From assembly GCA_964446685.1 (NCBI GenBank), contig CAYUPO010000017.1:1-19991 (forward strand): a stretch of DNA of 19,991 nucleotides, in the 5' to 3' direction. Position numbers and translations under genes: made by a program. Below the pieces are notes generated by a model. That model did not search any database. It was not told where the DNA came from and saw nothing but the letters and a program-made list of their open reading frames with translations. The stretch comes from CAZWRN01 sp964446685. Its GTDB lineage: Bacteria; Patescibacteriota; Microgenomatia; Daviesbacterales; UBA10151. Shown piece by piece: positions 1 through 6,007 of this stretch (the stretch's first letter is position 1; every line of letters begins with the position of its first letter).

Positions 1-83
1 GCCGAAGTGGTGGAATGGTAGACACGAAGGTCTCAAAAACCTTTGGACGCAAGTTCATGAGAGTTCGACTCTCTCCTTCGGCA
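1..83 (+). tRNA. tRNA-Leu (anticodon CAA)
   Basis: A complete class II cloverleaf. The acceptor stem GCCGAAG (1-7) pairs with CTTCGGC (76-82), followed by discriminator A83. The anticodon stem AAGGT/ACCTT encloses loop CTCAAAA, giving anticodon CAA, which reads UUG leucine codons. A long variable arm (GGAC-GCAA-GTTC) is present, as expected for tRNA-Leu, and the T arm is GAGAG-TTCGACT-CTCTC. CCA is not encoded after A83 (CAAA follows), so the tail must be added by a CCA-adding enzyme. No T-rich rho-independent terminator follows. Confidence 0.96.
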
Positions 84-130
84 CAAATCAGATGAGATCT
101 GATCAGATCGGATTAGATCAGAAAAAAAAG
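84..130. repeat. GATC-dense palindromic spacer after tRNA-Leu
   Basis: This short spacer holds four GATC sites within about 25 bases. It includes the perfect 14-base palindrome GATCTGATCAGATC at 96-109 and a CTGATC...GATCAG inverted repeat that runs into an A-tract (about 121-128). An A-tract on the + strand argues against an intrinsic terminator for the tRNA. Similar GATC-rich short hairpins recur near 19750-19860. The function is unknown. Confidence 0.5.
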
Positions 131-172
131 TAAGAGAAGTTACTCATCGAAAGTATATCTAGGCTCATATGC

Positions 173-200
173 TTGACATTCTGCTGGGGCGTGATATATT
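173..200 (+). promoter_or_regulatory. Promoter of pepA
   Basis: -35 box TTGACA at 173-178 (six of six), 16-base spacer, -10 box TATATT at 195-200, with an extended -10 TG at 192-193. Transcription should start near 206-208, only about 8 bases before the ATG at 215, giving a nearly leaderless mRNA. The TTG of this -35 box is also the first possible start codon of the longest open frame, so that longer start is almost certainly wrong. Confidence 0.8.
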
Positions 201-214
201 CATTACCTACAGAC

Positions 215-1681
215 ATGAAAGTACAACTCGCAGTTAAACCTCTCTCAGAAATCAACTCAGACTACATTGTTTTACCGGTATTTGAAGAAGCAAAAAATGA
301 TTTTGGTATTGCTGAAGTTAAAACTCTGCTTAAAGAAGAAGCAAAATTTGGCAAGCTGTTTGAAAGTCAGTTATTGGCTACAAATCATGGCAAAGTCTTG
401 ATGCTGGGTATTGGTAAAGAAGAAAAATATGATTTTATAACCTTACAAAATTGGGTTGGCGCAGCAGTCACTCATGTGATGCGAAAAGCGAAACTGGTGA
501 GTGTTGTTTTGCCTCTGTCAGATAAACTAACAGCTGACCAGGTAGGTGAGGCAGCAGCTGTAGGAGCTGAAATTGCCACTCATGATATGGCTGCCTTGTA
601 CAAATCAGAACATGAGATGGTTAAATTAACTTCGGTTGAGTTGGTGGTAGAACGGGCTGAAAGAGGATTTCAGGATGGTATTAAAAAAGGTGCAATAGTT
701 GTCGAAGGAGTAAATATGGTCCGAAGACTCGGAGATATGCCGGCTAATGAAATGACTCCGACTTTTTTCCTAAATGAAGTCAAAAAAGTGGCAAAGGACA
801 ATAAACTGAAGCTGACAGTTTTGAGCGAAGTTCAGGCTAAGAAAAAAGGTATGGGAGCTTTTTGTGGTGTAGCTCAGGGTTCGGATGAGCCTTCTTACAT
901 GATCGCTTTAGAATATCAGGGTGATATCAGAGCTAAAGATAAATGGGGTTTAATCGGTAAAGGAATTACTTTTGATACCGGTGGCATTAATATCAAACCT
1001 GGTAGTTACCAGAATTTTGAAATGAAATACGACATGTGCGGCGCAGCGGTGGCCTTAGCATCTGTTCAAACTCTTTCCAAACTAAAAGCCAAAGTAAATG
1101 TCGTGGCAGTGATGGCGGTCACCGAAAATCTGATCAGTGGTAAAGCTCAGCGACCAGGAGATGTTGTAAAAACTTATTCAGGTAAAACGGCCGAAGTTTT
1201 GAATACCGATGCTGAAGGAAGGCTGGTGCTAATTGATGCTCTATCTTATGCTCAAAAAGATTTTAAAGCCAATAAACTGATCGATATTGCCACCCTGACA
1301 GGTGCCATTATTATCGCCCTGGGAGATCACATTACAGGTACTTTTTCAAATAATGAGGATTTTTCAAATCAACTAGCCGAAGCTGGTAAAAAAGTAGGGG
1401 AGAGATACTGGCCTTTTCCAATGGATGATGATTTTAACGAAATGATCAAAGGTGATTTTGGTGATATTACCAATCTCGGCCATGGTGGATCTATGCCTGG
1501 TGCTGCCGGATCGATCACCGGAGCAAAGTTTATCGAAGCTGGTGTCGAAAATAACAATCCCTGGATTCATCTTGATATCGCCGGAACCGCTTGGGACATG
1601 AAACCAAGAGCTTACCGTGGTGTTGGAGCAACAGGAGTCGGAGTTAAAACATTGGTAGAACTTATTTTGAACTCCAAGTAA
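215..1681 (+). CDS. pepA: Leucyl aminopeptidase (peptidase family M17)
   Basis: This cytosolic di-metal aminopeptidase removes N-terminal residues from peptides and is normally a hexamer. The protein is 488 residues, usual for the family. The C-terminal catalytic domain is intact: K249 and D254 in GKGITFDTGG, K261, D273 in KYDMCG, and the M17 signature NTDAEGRL at 330-337, giving metal ligands D332 and E334 and catalytic R336. The N-terminal part (about 1-160) is the divergent M17 N domain. I chose ATG 215 because the upstream TTG (173) lies inside the -35 box. No Shine-Dalgarno is visible, in keeping with a short leader. A peptide-recycling enzyme fits a CPR cell that depends on scavenged amino acids; that role is inference. 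Confidence 0.95.
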   Translation: MKVQLAVKPLSEINSDYIVLPVFEEAKNDFGIAEVKTLLKEEAKFGKLFESQLLATNHGKVLMLGIGKEEKYDFITLQNWVGAAVTHVMRKAKLVSVVLPLSDKLTADQVGEAAAVGAEIATHDMAALYKSEHEMVKLTSVELVVERAERGFQDGIKKGAIVVEGVNMVRRLGDMPANEMTPTFFLNEVKKVAKDNKLKLTVLSEVQAKKKGMGAFCGVAQGSDEPSYMIALEYQGDIRAKDKWGLIGKGITFDTGGINIKPGSYQNFEMKYDMCGAAVALASVQTLSKLKAKVNVVAVMAVTENLISGKAQRPGDVVKTYSGKTAEVLNTDAEGRLVLIDALSYAQKDFKANKLIDIATLTGAIIIALGDHITGTFSNNEDFSNQLAEAGKKVGERYWPFPMDDDFNEMIKGDFGDITNLGHGGSMPGAAGSITGAKFIEAGVENNNPWIHLDIAGTAWDMKPRAYRGVGATGVGVKTLVELILNSK

Positions 1682-1682
1682 A

Positions 1683-1712
1683 CCAGTTAATTAGTGAACT
1701 AGTTAATTAGAT
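1683..1712 (+). repeat. AT-rich repeat, left arm before the four-helix-bundle gene
   Basis: The segment has two partial direct copies of AGTTAATTAG and ends at the base before ATG 1713. The core 1687-1707 matches the reverse complement of 4632-4652 at 20 of 21 positions and 4584-4604 in the same orientation at about 17 of 21. No clear Shine-Dalgarno is present. Confidence 0.8.
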
Positions 1713-2111
1713 ATGGCAGGAAACTTTGAGGATTTGGACATTTGGAAATCTGCCCATCATTTGACTTTAAAAGTTTACAAATTAACGGTGAATTGGCCAT
1801 CTTCTGAAAGATTTAATTTAACCTCACAAACAAGGAGAGCCGCTGTTTCAGTAGAATTAATAATTGCTGAAGCGCAAGCCAGATACTTTTTTAAAGATAT
1901 GATCCGAATGCTATACGAAGCAAGAGCTTCTGCAGAGGAAGTGAGAAACTGTTTAAAACTGGCCTGTGATATAGAAGAGATTGATTTTTCAGCCCAACAA
2001 TACGATAATATGTCCTCAGAATACATTGGTGTAATAAAAGGTATTAATGGATTCATTAAATACCTATCAGACAAACACAAAGTCCGATTAACTAATTCAC
2101 CAATAAACTAA
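1713..2111 (+). CDS. Four helix bundle protein (23S rRNA intervening-sequence protein family)
   Basis: 132 residues, typical for the S23/IVP family. The opening FEDLDIWKSAHHLTLKVYKL and the central ERFNLTSQTRRAAVSV are the family signature. The usual NIAEG that follows is changed to IIAEA. The predicted fold is four long helices with no membrane segment or signal. Members are encoded inside 23S rRNA intervening sequences of Leptospira and Coxiella and as stand-alone genes in many CPR genomes; a relative (Avd) works in diversity-generating retroelements, but no reverse transcriptase is present here. The biochemical role is unknown. It lies between pepA and efp, starts directly after one repeat arm, and its last residues (RLTNSPIN) are encoded by the opposite arm, so the end may have been reshaped by the repeat. 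Confidence 0.9.
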   Translation: MAGNFEDLDIWKSAHHLTLKVYKLTVNWPSSERFNLTSQTRRAAVSVELIIAEAQARYFFKDMIRMLYEARASAEEVRNCLKLACDIEEIDFSAQQYDNMSSEYIGVIKGINGFIKYLSDKHKVRLTNSPIN

Positions 2112-2122
2112 TTAACTAATAT
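2086..2122 (-). repeat. AT-rich repeat, right arm before efp
   Basis: 2087-2119 aligns without gaps to 17321-17353 at 28 of 33 positions, and both copies sit directly before an ATGG start. It covers the last codons of the four-helix-bundle gene and fills the whole gap to efp. It is in inverted orientation to the arm at 1687-1707. Confidence 0.8.
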
Positions 2123-2686
2123 ATGGCACTAAATGTAACTGATTTAAGAAATGGAACTGTTTTCTCGGCAGAGGGAGCTTTATGGCAGGTCCTGACCTAT
2201 GAACACAACAAAATGGGGCGGGGGAGCGGTAGTGTCAAAGTTAAGGCTAAAAATTTACGAACCGGAGCGATTACTGAAAAAGCATTTATTACCGGAGCCA
2301 GAGTAGAGGAAGCGAACGTCGAAAAGAAAAAAGCCCAGTTTCTGTATGCAGACGGGGATACCTACAACTTCATGGATCCTGCAACTTATGAACAATTCAC
2401 AGTCAGCAAATCAATTTTGGGCGACTCAGTCAAATATCTTTTTGAATCTCTGGAAGTAAATCTGATCATTAATGATGAAGAAGCTTTGGGTATGGAGCTT
2501 CCAAACAGTTTAGTTTATGAAGTTGCAGAAACAGGTCCTGAAGAAAGAGGCAATACTGTTTCAAATGTTTACAAAGATGCCACAATGACTAATGGTCTGG
2601 TGGTAAAAGTTCCAATGTTTGGTAAAGTTGGTGATAAAATCAAAGTTGATACCAGATCTGGTGAATACGTCGAACGAGTCAAATAA
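2123..2686 (+). CDS. efp: Translation elongation factor P
   Basis: EF-P binds ribosomes stalled on proline stretches and promotes peptide bond formation. The protein is 187 residues, the normal length, with the KOW-like domain I (1-65), OB domain II and C-terminal OB domain III ending in GDKIKVDTRSGEYVERVK. The domain I tip reads HNKMGRGSGS, so the residue normally modified (lysine in E. coli PGKGQ) is arginine R33. R-type EF-Ps in Pseudomonas and Neisseria are rhamnosylated by EarP, but the surrounding residues here are not of that type, so R33 may work unmodified. The start codon directly follows a repeat arm and no Shine-Dalgarno is visible. A small membrane-protein gene follows after one base. 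Confidence 0.97.
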   Translation: MALNVTDLRNGTVFSAEGALWQVLTYEHNKMGRGSGSVKVKAKNLRTGAITEKAFITGARVEEANVEKKKAQFLYADGDTYNFMDPATYEQFTVSKSILGDSVKYLFESLEVNLIINDEEALGMELPNSLVYEVAETGPEERGNTVSNVYKDATMTNGLVVKVPMFGKVGDKIKVDTRSGEYVERVK

Positions 2687-2687
2687 A

Positions 2688-3020
2688 ATGTCAGCAATTC
2701 TTGAATTTCTAGTTAGGCCTTCTGTTACCGAAACTTCCCCAAAACCAAATAAAGATCAGATGATTGGAAATCCCTTAAGTAGAAGAGCTTTTGGATCTTA
2801 TTTTGCTGTAGCTGCAGGGGCAGCTTTTATAAGTTTAAAATCGAATCCAGTTCAACCACAAGAGTGTTTGTTAAATCCTAATAGAAGATCTATTGGCAAA
2901 ACGGACCTTAATAGACAAGTAAAATGTAATGTTCAAAGTCCTCTGATGAGAGCTGTGTTTGCATCTTTTGTTTCAGTTGGTGCTGCAGCATTGTTGGCTC
3001 CTGATTTTACTGAAAAATAA
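2688..3020 (+). CDS. Small membrane protein with Tat-like motif, unknown function
   Basis: 110 residues starting at an ATG one base after the efp stop (TAA-A-ATG), so probably translated by coupling with efp. A longer reading of the frame back to 2619 overlaps efp and is not credible. Residues 31-35 are SRRAF followed by a hydrophobic stretch (about 36-52), matching the core of a twin-arginine export signal (S-R-R-x-F). A second hydrophobic stretch lies at about 87-104. Cysteines occur at 60 and 80. I do not recognise the family. It could be a two-pass inner-membrane protein in which the RR merely sets topology. Whether this organism has TatC is not known from the window. Confidence 0.6.
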   Translation: MSAILEFLVRPSVTETSPKPNKDQMIGNPLSRRAFGSYFAVAAGAAFISLKSNPVQPQECLLNPNRRSIGKTDLNRQVKCNVQSPLMRAVFASFVSVGAAALLAPDFTEK

Positions 3021-3021
3021 G

Positions 3022-3051
3022 TTGAAAAGAAAATTAGTTTTATGTAATACT
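3022..3051 (+). promoter_or_regulatory. Possible promoter of galU
   Basis: TTGAAA at 3022-3027 is followed after 18 bases by AATACT at 3046-3051, with TG at 3043-3044 as an extended -10. The expected start point is about 3057-3060, next to ATG 3061 and about 62 bases before ATG 3121. This bears on which galU start is used. Confidence 0.5.
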
Positions 3052-3120
3052 ATTTTTAATATGAAGTTGACACCAAAAGGGTTATGGAATAAACTAAACA
3101 ACAGATCAGCCAACATCCCT

Positions 3121-4014
3121 ATGGGTAAAAAAATTAAAAAAGCCTTAATACCAGCTGCCGGATTTGGAACACGTTTTCTCCCTCAAACAAAGGCCATGCC
3201 AAAAGAGATGCTGCCTATTGTTGACAAACCAGTTATTCAATATGTTGTCGAAGAAGCAGTAGCTTCAGGTATTGAAGATATTATCATCGTCACCGGAAGC
3301 AATAAGAGAGCAATAGAAGACCATTTTGATATCCCAAATCAGGATCTGGTACAAAACCTGATGAATGGCGGTAAAGAAAAACTCCTCAATGAAATCAAAA
3401 AAATTGCTGATATGGCAAACTTTATATATGTCCGCCAAAAAGGGCCTTATGGCAATGGAACGCCTGTACTAGCCGGTGAACCGATTATTGACGGTGATCC
3501 TTTTGCTGTTTTGTGGGGTGATGAGTTTATTTATGCTGAACCACCCAGACTTCAGCAAATGACCAAAGTTTTTGAAAAATTGGGTGGAATGGTGATTTCC
3601 GGAGTAAAAATTGAGAAGAAAGCTGATCTTAAAAGATATGGGATTGCTGATTTGGAACACGTTGAAGGAAATGTCTATAAAATTAAGAAAATTGTTGAAA
3701 AACCGGAACCTGATGAAGCCCCTTCAGACATAGCCACTCATGGTGCCTATATTTTGCCTCCGGAAATTTTCAGTGCACTTAAAAAACTTCAGCCAGGAAA
3801 AGGGGGAGAAATCTGGTTAACCGATGCTATTAATCTACTTAATAAAGATGGTGTTCCTCTTTATGCAGTTGTGGTGGAAAATGGCAAGTATTATGATACT
3901 GGTAATAAACTGGAATATATGAAAACTGTGATTGATCTAGCTATGAAACACGAAGAAATTGGTGAAGATTTTAAAGATTATATCCGCTCTGTAGTAAAAA
4001 CTCTTGAAAATTAA
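3121..4014 (+). CDS. galU: UTP-glucose-1-phosphate uridylyltransferase
   Basis: Makes UDP-glucose from UTP and glucose-1-phosphate, feeding surface polysaccharide and glycolipid synthesis in the cytosol. From ATG 3121 the protein is 297 residues, matching the family. Visible motifs are the nucleotide-binding loop IPAAGFGTRFLP (10-21), the catalytic region PKEMLPIVDKP (27-37) and the sugar-site stretch EKPEPDEAP; the rest follows a Rossmann-like nucleotidyltransferase fold. An upstream in-frame ATG at 3061 would add 20 residues (MKLTPKGLWNKLNNRSANIP) and sits at the expected transcript 5' end, so a leaderless longer form is possible. I prefer 3121 because KKIKKALIPAAG is the normal GalU N-terminus. 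Confidence 0.93.
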   Translation: MGKKIKKALIPAAGFGTRFLPQTKAMPKEMLPIVDKPVIQYVVEEAVASGIEDIIIVTGSNKRAIEDHFDIPNQDLVQNLMNGGKEKLLNEIKKIADMANFIYVRQKGPYGNGTPVLAGEPIIDGDPFAVLWGDEFIYAEPPRLQQMTKVFEKLGGMVISGVKIEKKADLKRYGIADLEHVEGNVYKIKKIVEKPEPDEAPSDIATHGAYILPPEIFSALKKLQPGKGGEIWLTDAINLLNKDGVPLYAVVVENGKYYDTGNKLEYMKTVIDLAMKHEEIGEDFKDYIRSVVKTLEN

Positions 4015-4032
4015 TTTCTTTATTTTTTTCCT

Positions 4033-4067
4033 AAGTATTAAGTATTAAGTATTAAGTATTAAGTATT
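4033..4067. repeat. Tandem heptamer repeat (AAGTATT) x5
   Basis: Five perfect copies of AAGTATT run from 4033 to 4067, between the convergent ends of galU and the membrane-protein gene on the other strand. The stop codon of the minus-strand gene (TTA on the + strand at 4066-4068) is formed by the end of the array. No hairpin with a T-run is formed. Such arrays are prone to slippage, so copy number may vary between strains. Confidence 0.95.
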
Positions 4068-4518
4068 AAAGCTGGGTGGGGAATTGGTTTAGTAAAAAGG
4101 CAATTATTGCTACTGTTACTACCTGTGTAACAATTCCCCATGGTAAAGCGGCTTTCCCCTGCATGCCTGACTGAAGTTTATAAAAGAAGGTAAAGGGAGC
4201 GAATTTCCAGTTTAGTATTAGATAAGGAGCTTCAAGCACATCCCACAAGACAGCAGCGCCAATACAGGAAAGCAGGTACCAGATTGGAACACCAGCTCCA
4301 AATAACATATAAGTTATCAAAACTCCGGCAGAAAGATCGATGGTGCATTCAGCAAATAGTCTGACTTTGTCTTTTTCACGCCACCCCCAGCCTTCGTCCC
4401 AGTGTGGAATTAAGTCTAGTAATGGATGAGAAATAAGTGAAAGTGAGATACCTAAAACGGGGTTATTGATGGCGGCGGCCAGTGCGCCACCAACTAATGC
4501 ATGTGCAGTTGCAGTCAT
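4066..4518 (-). CDS. YdjM/DUF457-like membrane protein
   Basis: 150 residues with about four hydrophobic segments (near 6-30, 60-85, 85-100 and 125-146). The N-terminus carries polar residues in the pattern of the DUF457/YdjM family (putative membrane-bound metal-dependent hydrolases): H6, then H31, D35 and H39 in ISHPLLDLIPHWD. The family's biochemical activity is poorly known, so I make no claim beyond resemblance. It is transcribed alone, convergent with galU and divergent from the lgt-like gene. Its stop codon comes from the heptamer array, so the true C-terminus may vary with repeat number. Confidence 0.7.
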   Translation of the reverse strand: MTATAHALVGGALAAAINNPVLGISLSLISHPLLDLIPHWDEGWGWREKDKVRLFAECTIDLSAGVLITYMLFGAGVPIWYLLSCIGAAVLWDVLEAPYLILNWKFAPFTFFYKLQSGMQGKAALPWGIVTQVVTVAIIAFLLNQFPTQL

Positions 4519-4533
4519 AAGTATTCTTACGCC

Positions 4534-4562
4534 ATTATCGTCTAATGCTTACAGCAAGTCAA
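4534..4562 (-). promoter_or_regulatory. Promoter of the DUF457-like gene
   Basis: Read on the minus strand: -35 TTGACT (4562-4557), 17-base spacer, -10 GATAAT (4539-4534). The ATG begins 15 bases after the -10 box, so the leader is only about 7-9 bases. Confidence 0.75.
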
Positions 4563-4583
4563 ATATGAGGAGCAGTTGATTGG

Positions 4584-4652
4584 TTAATCAGTGAATTAGT
4601 AAACCAGTAAGTAAAGATAAAAAACCTTCTAATTAACTAGTTCTCTAATTAA
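4584..4652. repeat. AT-rich inverted repeat, empty copy
   Basis: The 5' arm at 4584-4604 matches the left arm at 1687-1707 in about 17 of 21 positions. The 3' arm at 4632-4652 matches the reverse complement of 1687-1707 in 20 of 21. The arms are separated by less than 30 bases and there is no gene inside. It lies in the divergent spacer between the DUF457-like gene and the lgt-like gene, so it is not acting as a shared 3' terminator. Confidence 0.8.
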
Positions 4653-4656
4653 CTGA

Positions 4657-4685
4657 TTTACTACTTTACTCTCTTCTGCTAAGCT
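4657..4685 (+). promoter_or_regulatory. Possible promoter of the lgt-like gene
   Basis: TTTACT at 4657-4662, 17-base spacer, TAAGCT at 4680-4685 with an extended TG at 4677-4678. The predicted start point is at or next to ATG 4692, giving a leaderless mRNA. The hexamers are poor, so this rests on spacing and the TG. Confidence 0.35.
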
Positions 4686-4691
4686 TTGGCT

Positions 4692-5603
4692 ATGTTTCCT
4701 GTTGTTGCAACAATAGCCGGATTTTCTATATCTTCATTTGGTTTATTTTTACTACTATCATTTATCGCCGCCTTTTTTGTGATTTGGCGGATTATCAGGC
4801 TATATGACATTGAGCCTGAAAAAATAATTGATTTATTTTTATTCACATCAGGCGGAATCATTATTGGCGCCAGAGGCTATTTTATATTGACTCACATGGC
4901 TCAGTTTAACTCGGCAGAAAAACTAGTAAATTTTTTCAGGTATCCGGGACTCTCTTTCTGGGGAGGATTCATAGGGGCAGTCATAATGTTAATACTGGTT
5001 GGACGCAAACTCAAACTGCGGTTTTGGCAGATTGCGGATTTGGCGATAATTGGCTTTTTTATCGGCCTTACCATAGGCAGCCTTGGTTGTTTACTGGGGA
5101 GCTGTGAATATGGCATGGTTTCATCATGGCCAGTTGCAGTAACTCAGGTTGGGGTTTTAGGTAAACGTTTTCCAATTCAGTTGCTAGAAGCATTTTTGGC
5201 TCTGGCTGTCTTTTGGTATCTCTGGAGGAAAATATTAAAGTTTCATTTTGACGGACAGATAGCCGGCAATGGACTGATCGCACTTGGAGTTATAAAATTG
5301 ATTTCAGAGCCTTTTAGAGGAAACCAGGAGCTATTTTTTGGTATAAATATTGCGTATATATATGGTTTATTGTTGGTAGTTGCAGGGATTATAACACTTT
5401 ACAACCGGGGCAAAAAGTCTGTCAAACAGGACTTAGCTTATTCTGTCAGCCTTCTTTCTCAACAGAACAAGCGTAAACAAGCTATATCAAGTGTTCGTAA
5501 ATGGTGGTATAATCTCTATGTTAAAGGGCGGCTCTTTTTCTTACGTTTGAAGAAAACGCTTTTTAAATTACTGCATGTTAAAGCTAACCCGAACAAATTT
5601 TGA
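4692..5603 (+). CDS. lgt: Divergent prolipoprotein diacylglyceryl transferase-like protein
   Basis: Lgt moves diacylglycerol from phosphatidylglycerol to the lipobox cysteine of prolipoproteins in the inner membrane. The 303-residue protein has about seven membrane segments and family landmarks: GIIIGARGYF (55-64), GLSFWGGFIGA (86-96), GSLGCLLGSCEYG (129-141), KRFPIQLLEAF (158-168) and SEPFRGN (205-211). Key positions differ from E. coli: the histidine of SFHGG is W90, and in the Lgt signature the arginine and asparagine are S130 and C133. Residues 239-303 form a basic tail, and the frame overlaps the next gene by 29 bases. It may be a weak, altered or repurposed enzyme. TTG 4686 is an alternative start but gives no family-supported residues. 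Confidence 0.75.
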   Translation: MFPVVATIAGFSISSFGLFLLLSFIAAFFVIWRIIRLYDIEPEKIIDLFLFTSGGIIIGARGYFILTHMAQFNSAEKLVNFFRYPGLSFWGGFIGAVIMLILVGRKLKLRFWQIADLAIIGFFIGLTIGSLGCLLGSCEYGMVSSWPVAVTQVGVLGKRFPIQLLEAFLALAVFWYLWRKILKFHFDGQIAGNGLIALGVIKLISEPFRGNQELFFGINIAYIYGLLLVVAGIITLYNRGKKSVKQDLAYSVSLLSQQNKRKQAISSVRKWWYNLYVKGRLFFLRLKKTLFKLLHVKANPNKF

Positions 5604-5934
5604 AAAAATTAAAAATGCTCTTTTAAGACAGCAAAAGGAAGTCGAAGAGGAGATAAAATCTCTTGAGCAGGATGATCCTGTTAACTCTCTTGGAATGGCA
5701 GAAAGTAGTGAACCGGGCACTGATTCCTGGGTTGCAGATACCCACGGCCGGGTAATGGCAGTTAAGCACAGCTTAAAAACTTTAGGAGACAGAATAAAAT
5801 CTTCACTCAACGCCTTAAAAAAAGGTAGTTATGGCAAATGCGATAACTGTGGCAATCAAATAGAACCAGCCAGACTAGAAGCTATGCCCACAGCCACTCT
5901 TTGTATTGCCTGTTCCAAAAAAGTTAAAAAATAA
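5575..5934 (+). CDS. DksA/TraR family zinc-finger protein
   Basis: 119 residues. The N-terminal half (about 5-33 and 60-85) is a predicted coiled-coil hairpin. The C-terminus holds a C4 zinc finger, CDNC, 17 residues, then CIAC, as in DksA/TraR. DksA binds the secondary channel of RNA polymerase and adjusts initiation with ppGpp. The acidic tip residues needed for E. coli DksA action are not clearly conserved here, so the exact activity is uncertain. The start codon lies 29 bases inside the end of the lgt-like gene, suggesting coupled translation from one mRNA. Confidence 0.88.
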   Translation: MLKLTRTNFEKIKNALLRQQKEVEEEIKSLEQDDPVNSLGMAESSEPGTDSWVADTHGRVMAVKHSLKTLGDRIKSSLNALKKGSYGKCDNCGNQIEPARLEAMPTATLCIACSKKVKK

Positions 5935-5961
5935 TTATCTATTCTTCTGTAATCTAAACCA

Positions 5962-5990
5962 TTGACTTAGTAATAAAATCTTTATATTGT
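5962..5990 (+). promoter_or_regulatory. Promoter of the 6008 gene
   Basis: TTGACT at 5962-5967, 17-base spacer, TATTGT at 5985-5990. The start point would be about 5996-5998, giving a leader of about 10 bases before ATG 6008. The TTG at 5987 lies in the -10 box and is therefore rejected as a start codon. Confidence 0.6.
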
Positions 5991-6007
5991 TAAATAGAAC
6001 TCTGCCT

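Larger units (their letters stand above)
1683..2122 (+). mobile_element. Putative IVP element: four-helix-bundle gene between inverted-repeat arms
   Basis: The left arm at 1687-1707 and the right arm at 2087-2115 are reverse complements of each other, with one mismatch and one 8-base insertion (2100-2107) in the right arm. The only gene between them belongs to the 23S rRNA intervening-sequence protein family, and its last codons overlap the right arm. Related arms occur without any gene between them at 4584-4652 and 17284-17353. Known 23S rRNA IVS elements have the same plan, a stem of inverted repeats around an IVP gene. That this intergenic unit is mobile is inference; no transposase, recombinase or target duplication is visible. 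Confidence 0.45.

Noticed and set aside
94..128. Intrinsic terminator after tRNA-Leu
   Set aside because: A palindrome is present but is followed by A residues on the transcribed sense strand, not T.
173..214. TTG start at 173 for the aminopeptidase
   Set aside because: It is the first part of a perfect TTGACA -35 box with an extended -10 at the right distance; ATG 215 fits both promoter and family.
1713..2111. Diversity-generating retroelement accessory (Avd) gene
   Set aside because: The fold family is related, but there is no reverse transcriptase, template repeat or variable repeat in the window.
2619..2687. Longer form of the small membrane protein starting inside efp
   Set aside because: It would overlap efp by 68 bases with no supporting signal; the ATG one base after the efp stop is a normal coupled start.
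4033..4067. CRISPR array
   Set aside because: The units are 7 bases with no spacers; it is a simple tandem repeat.
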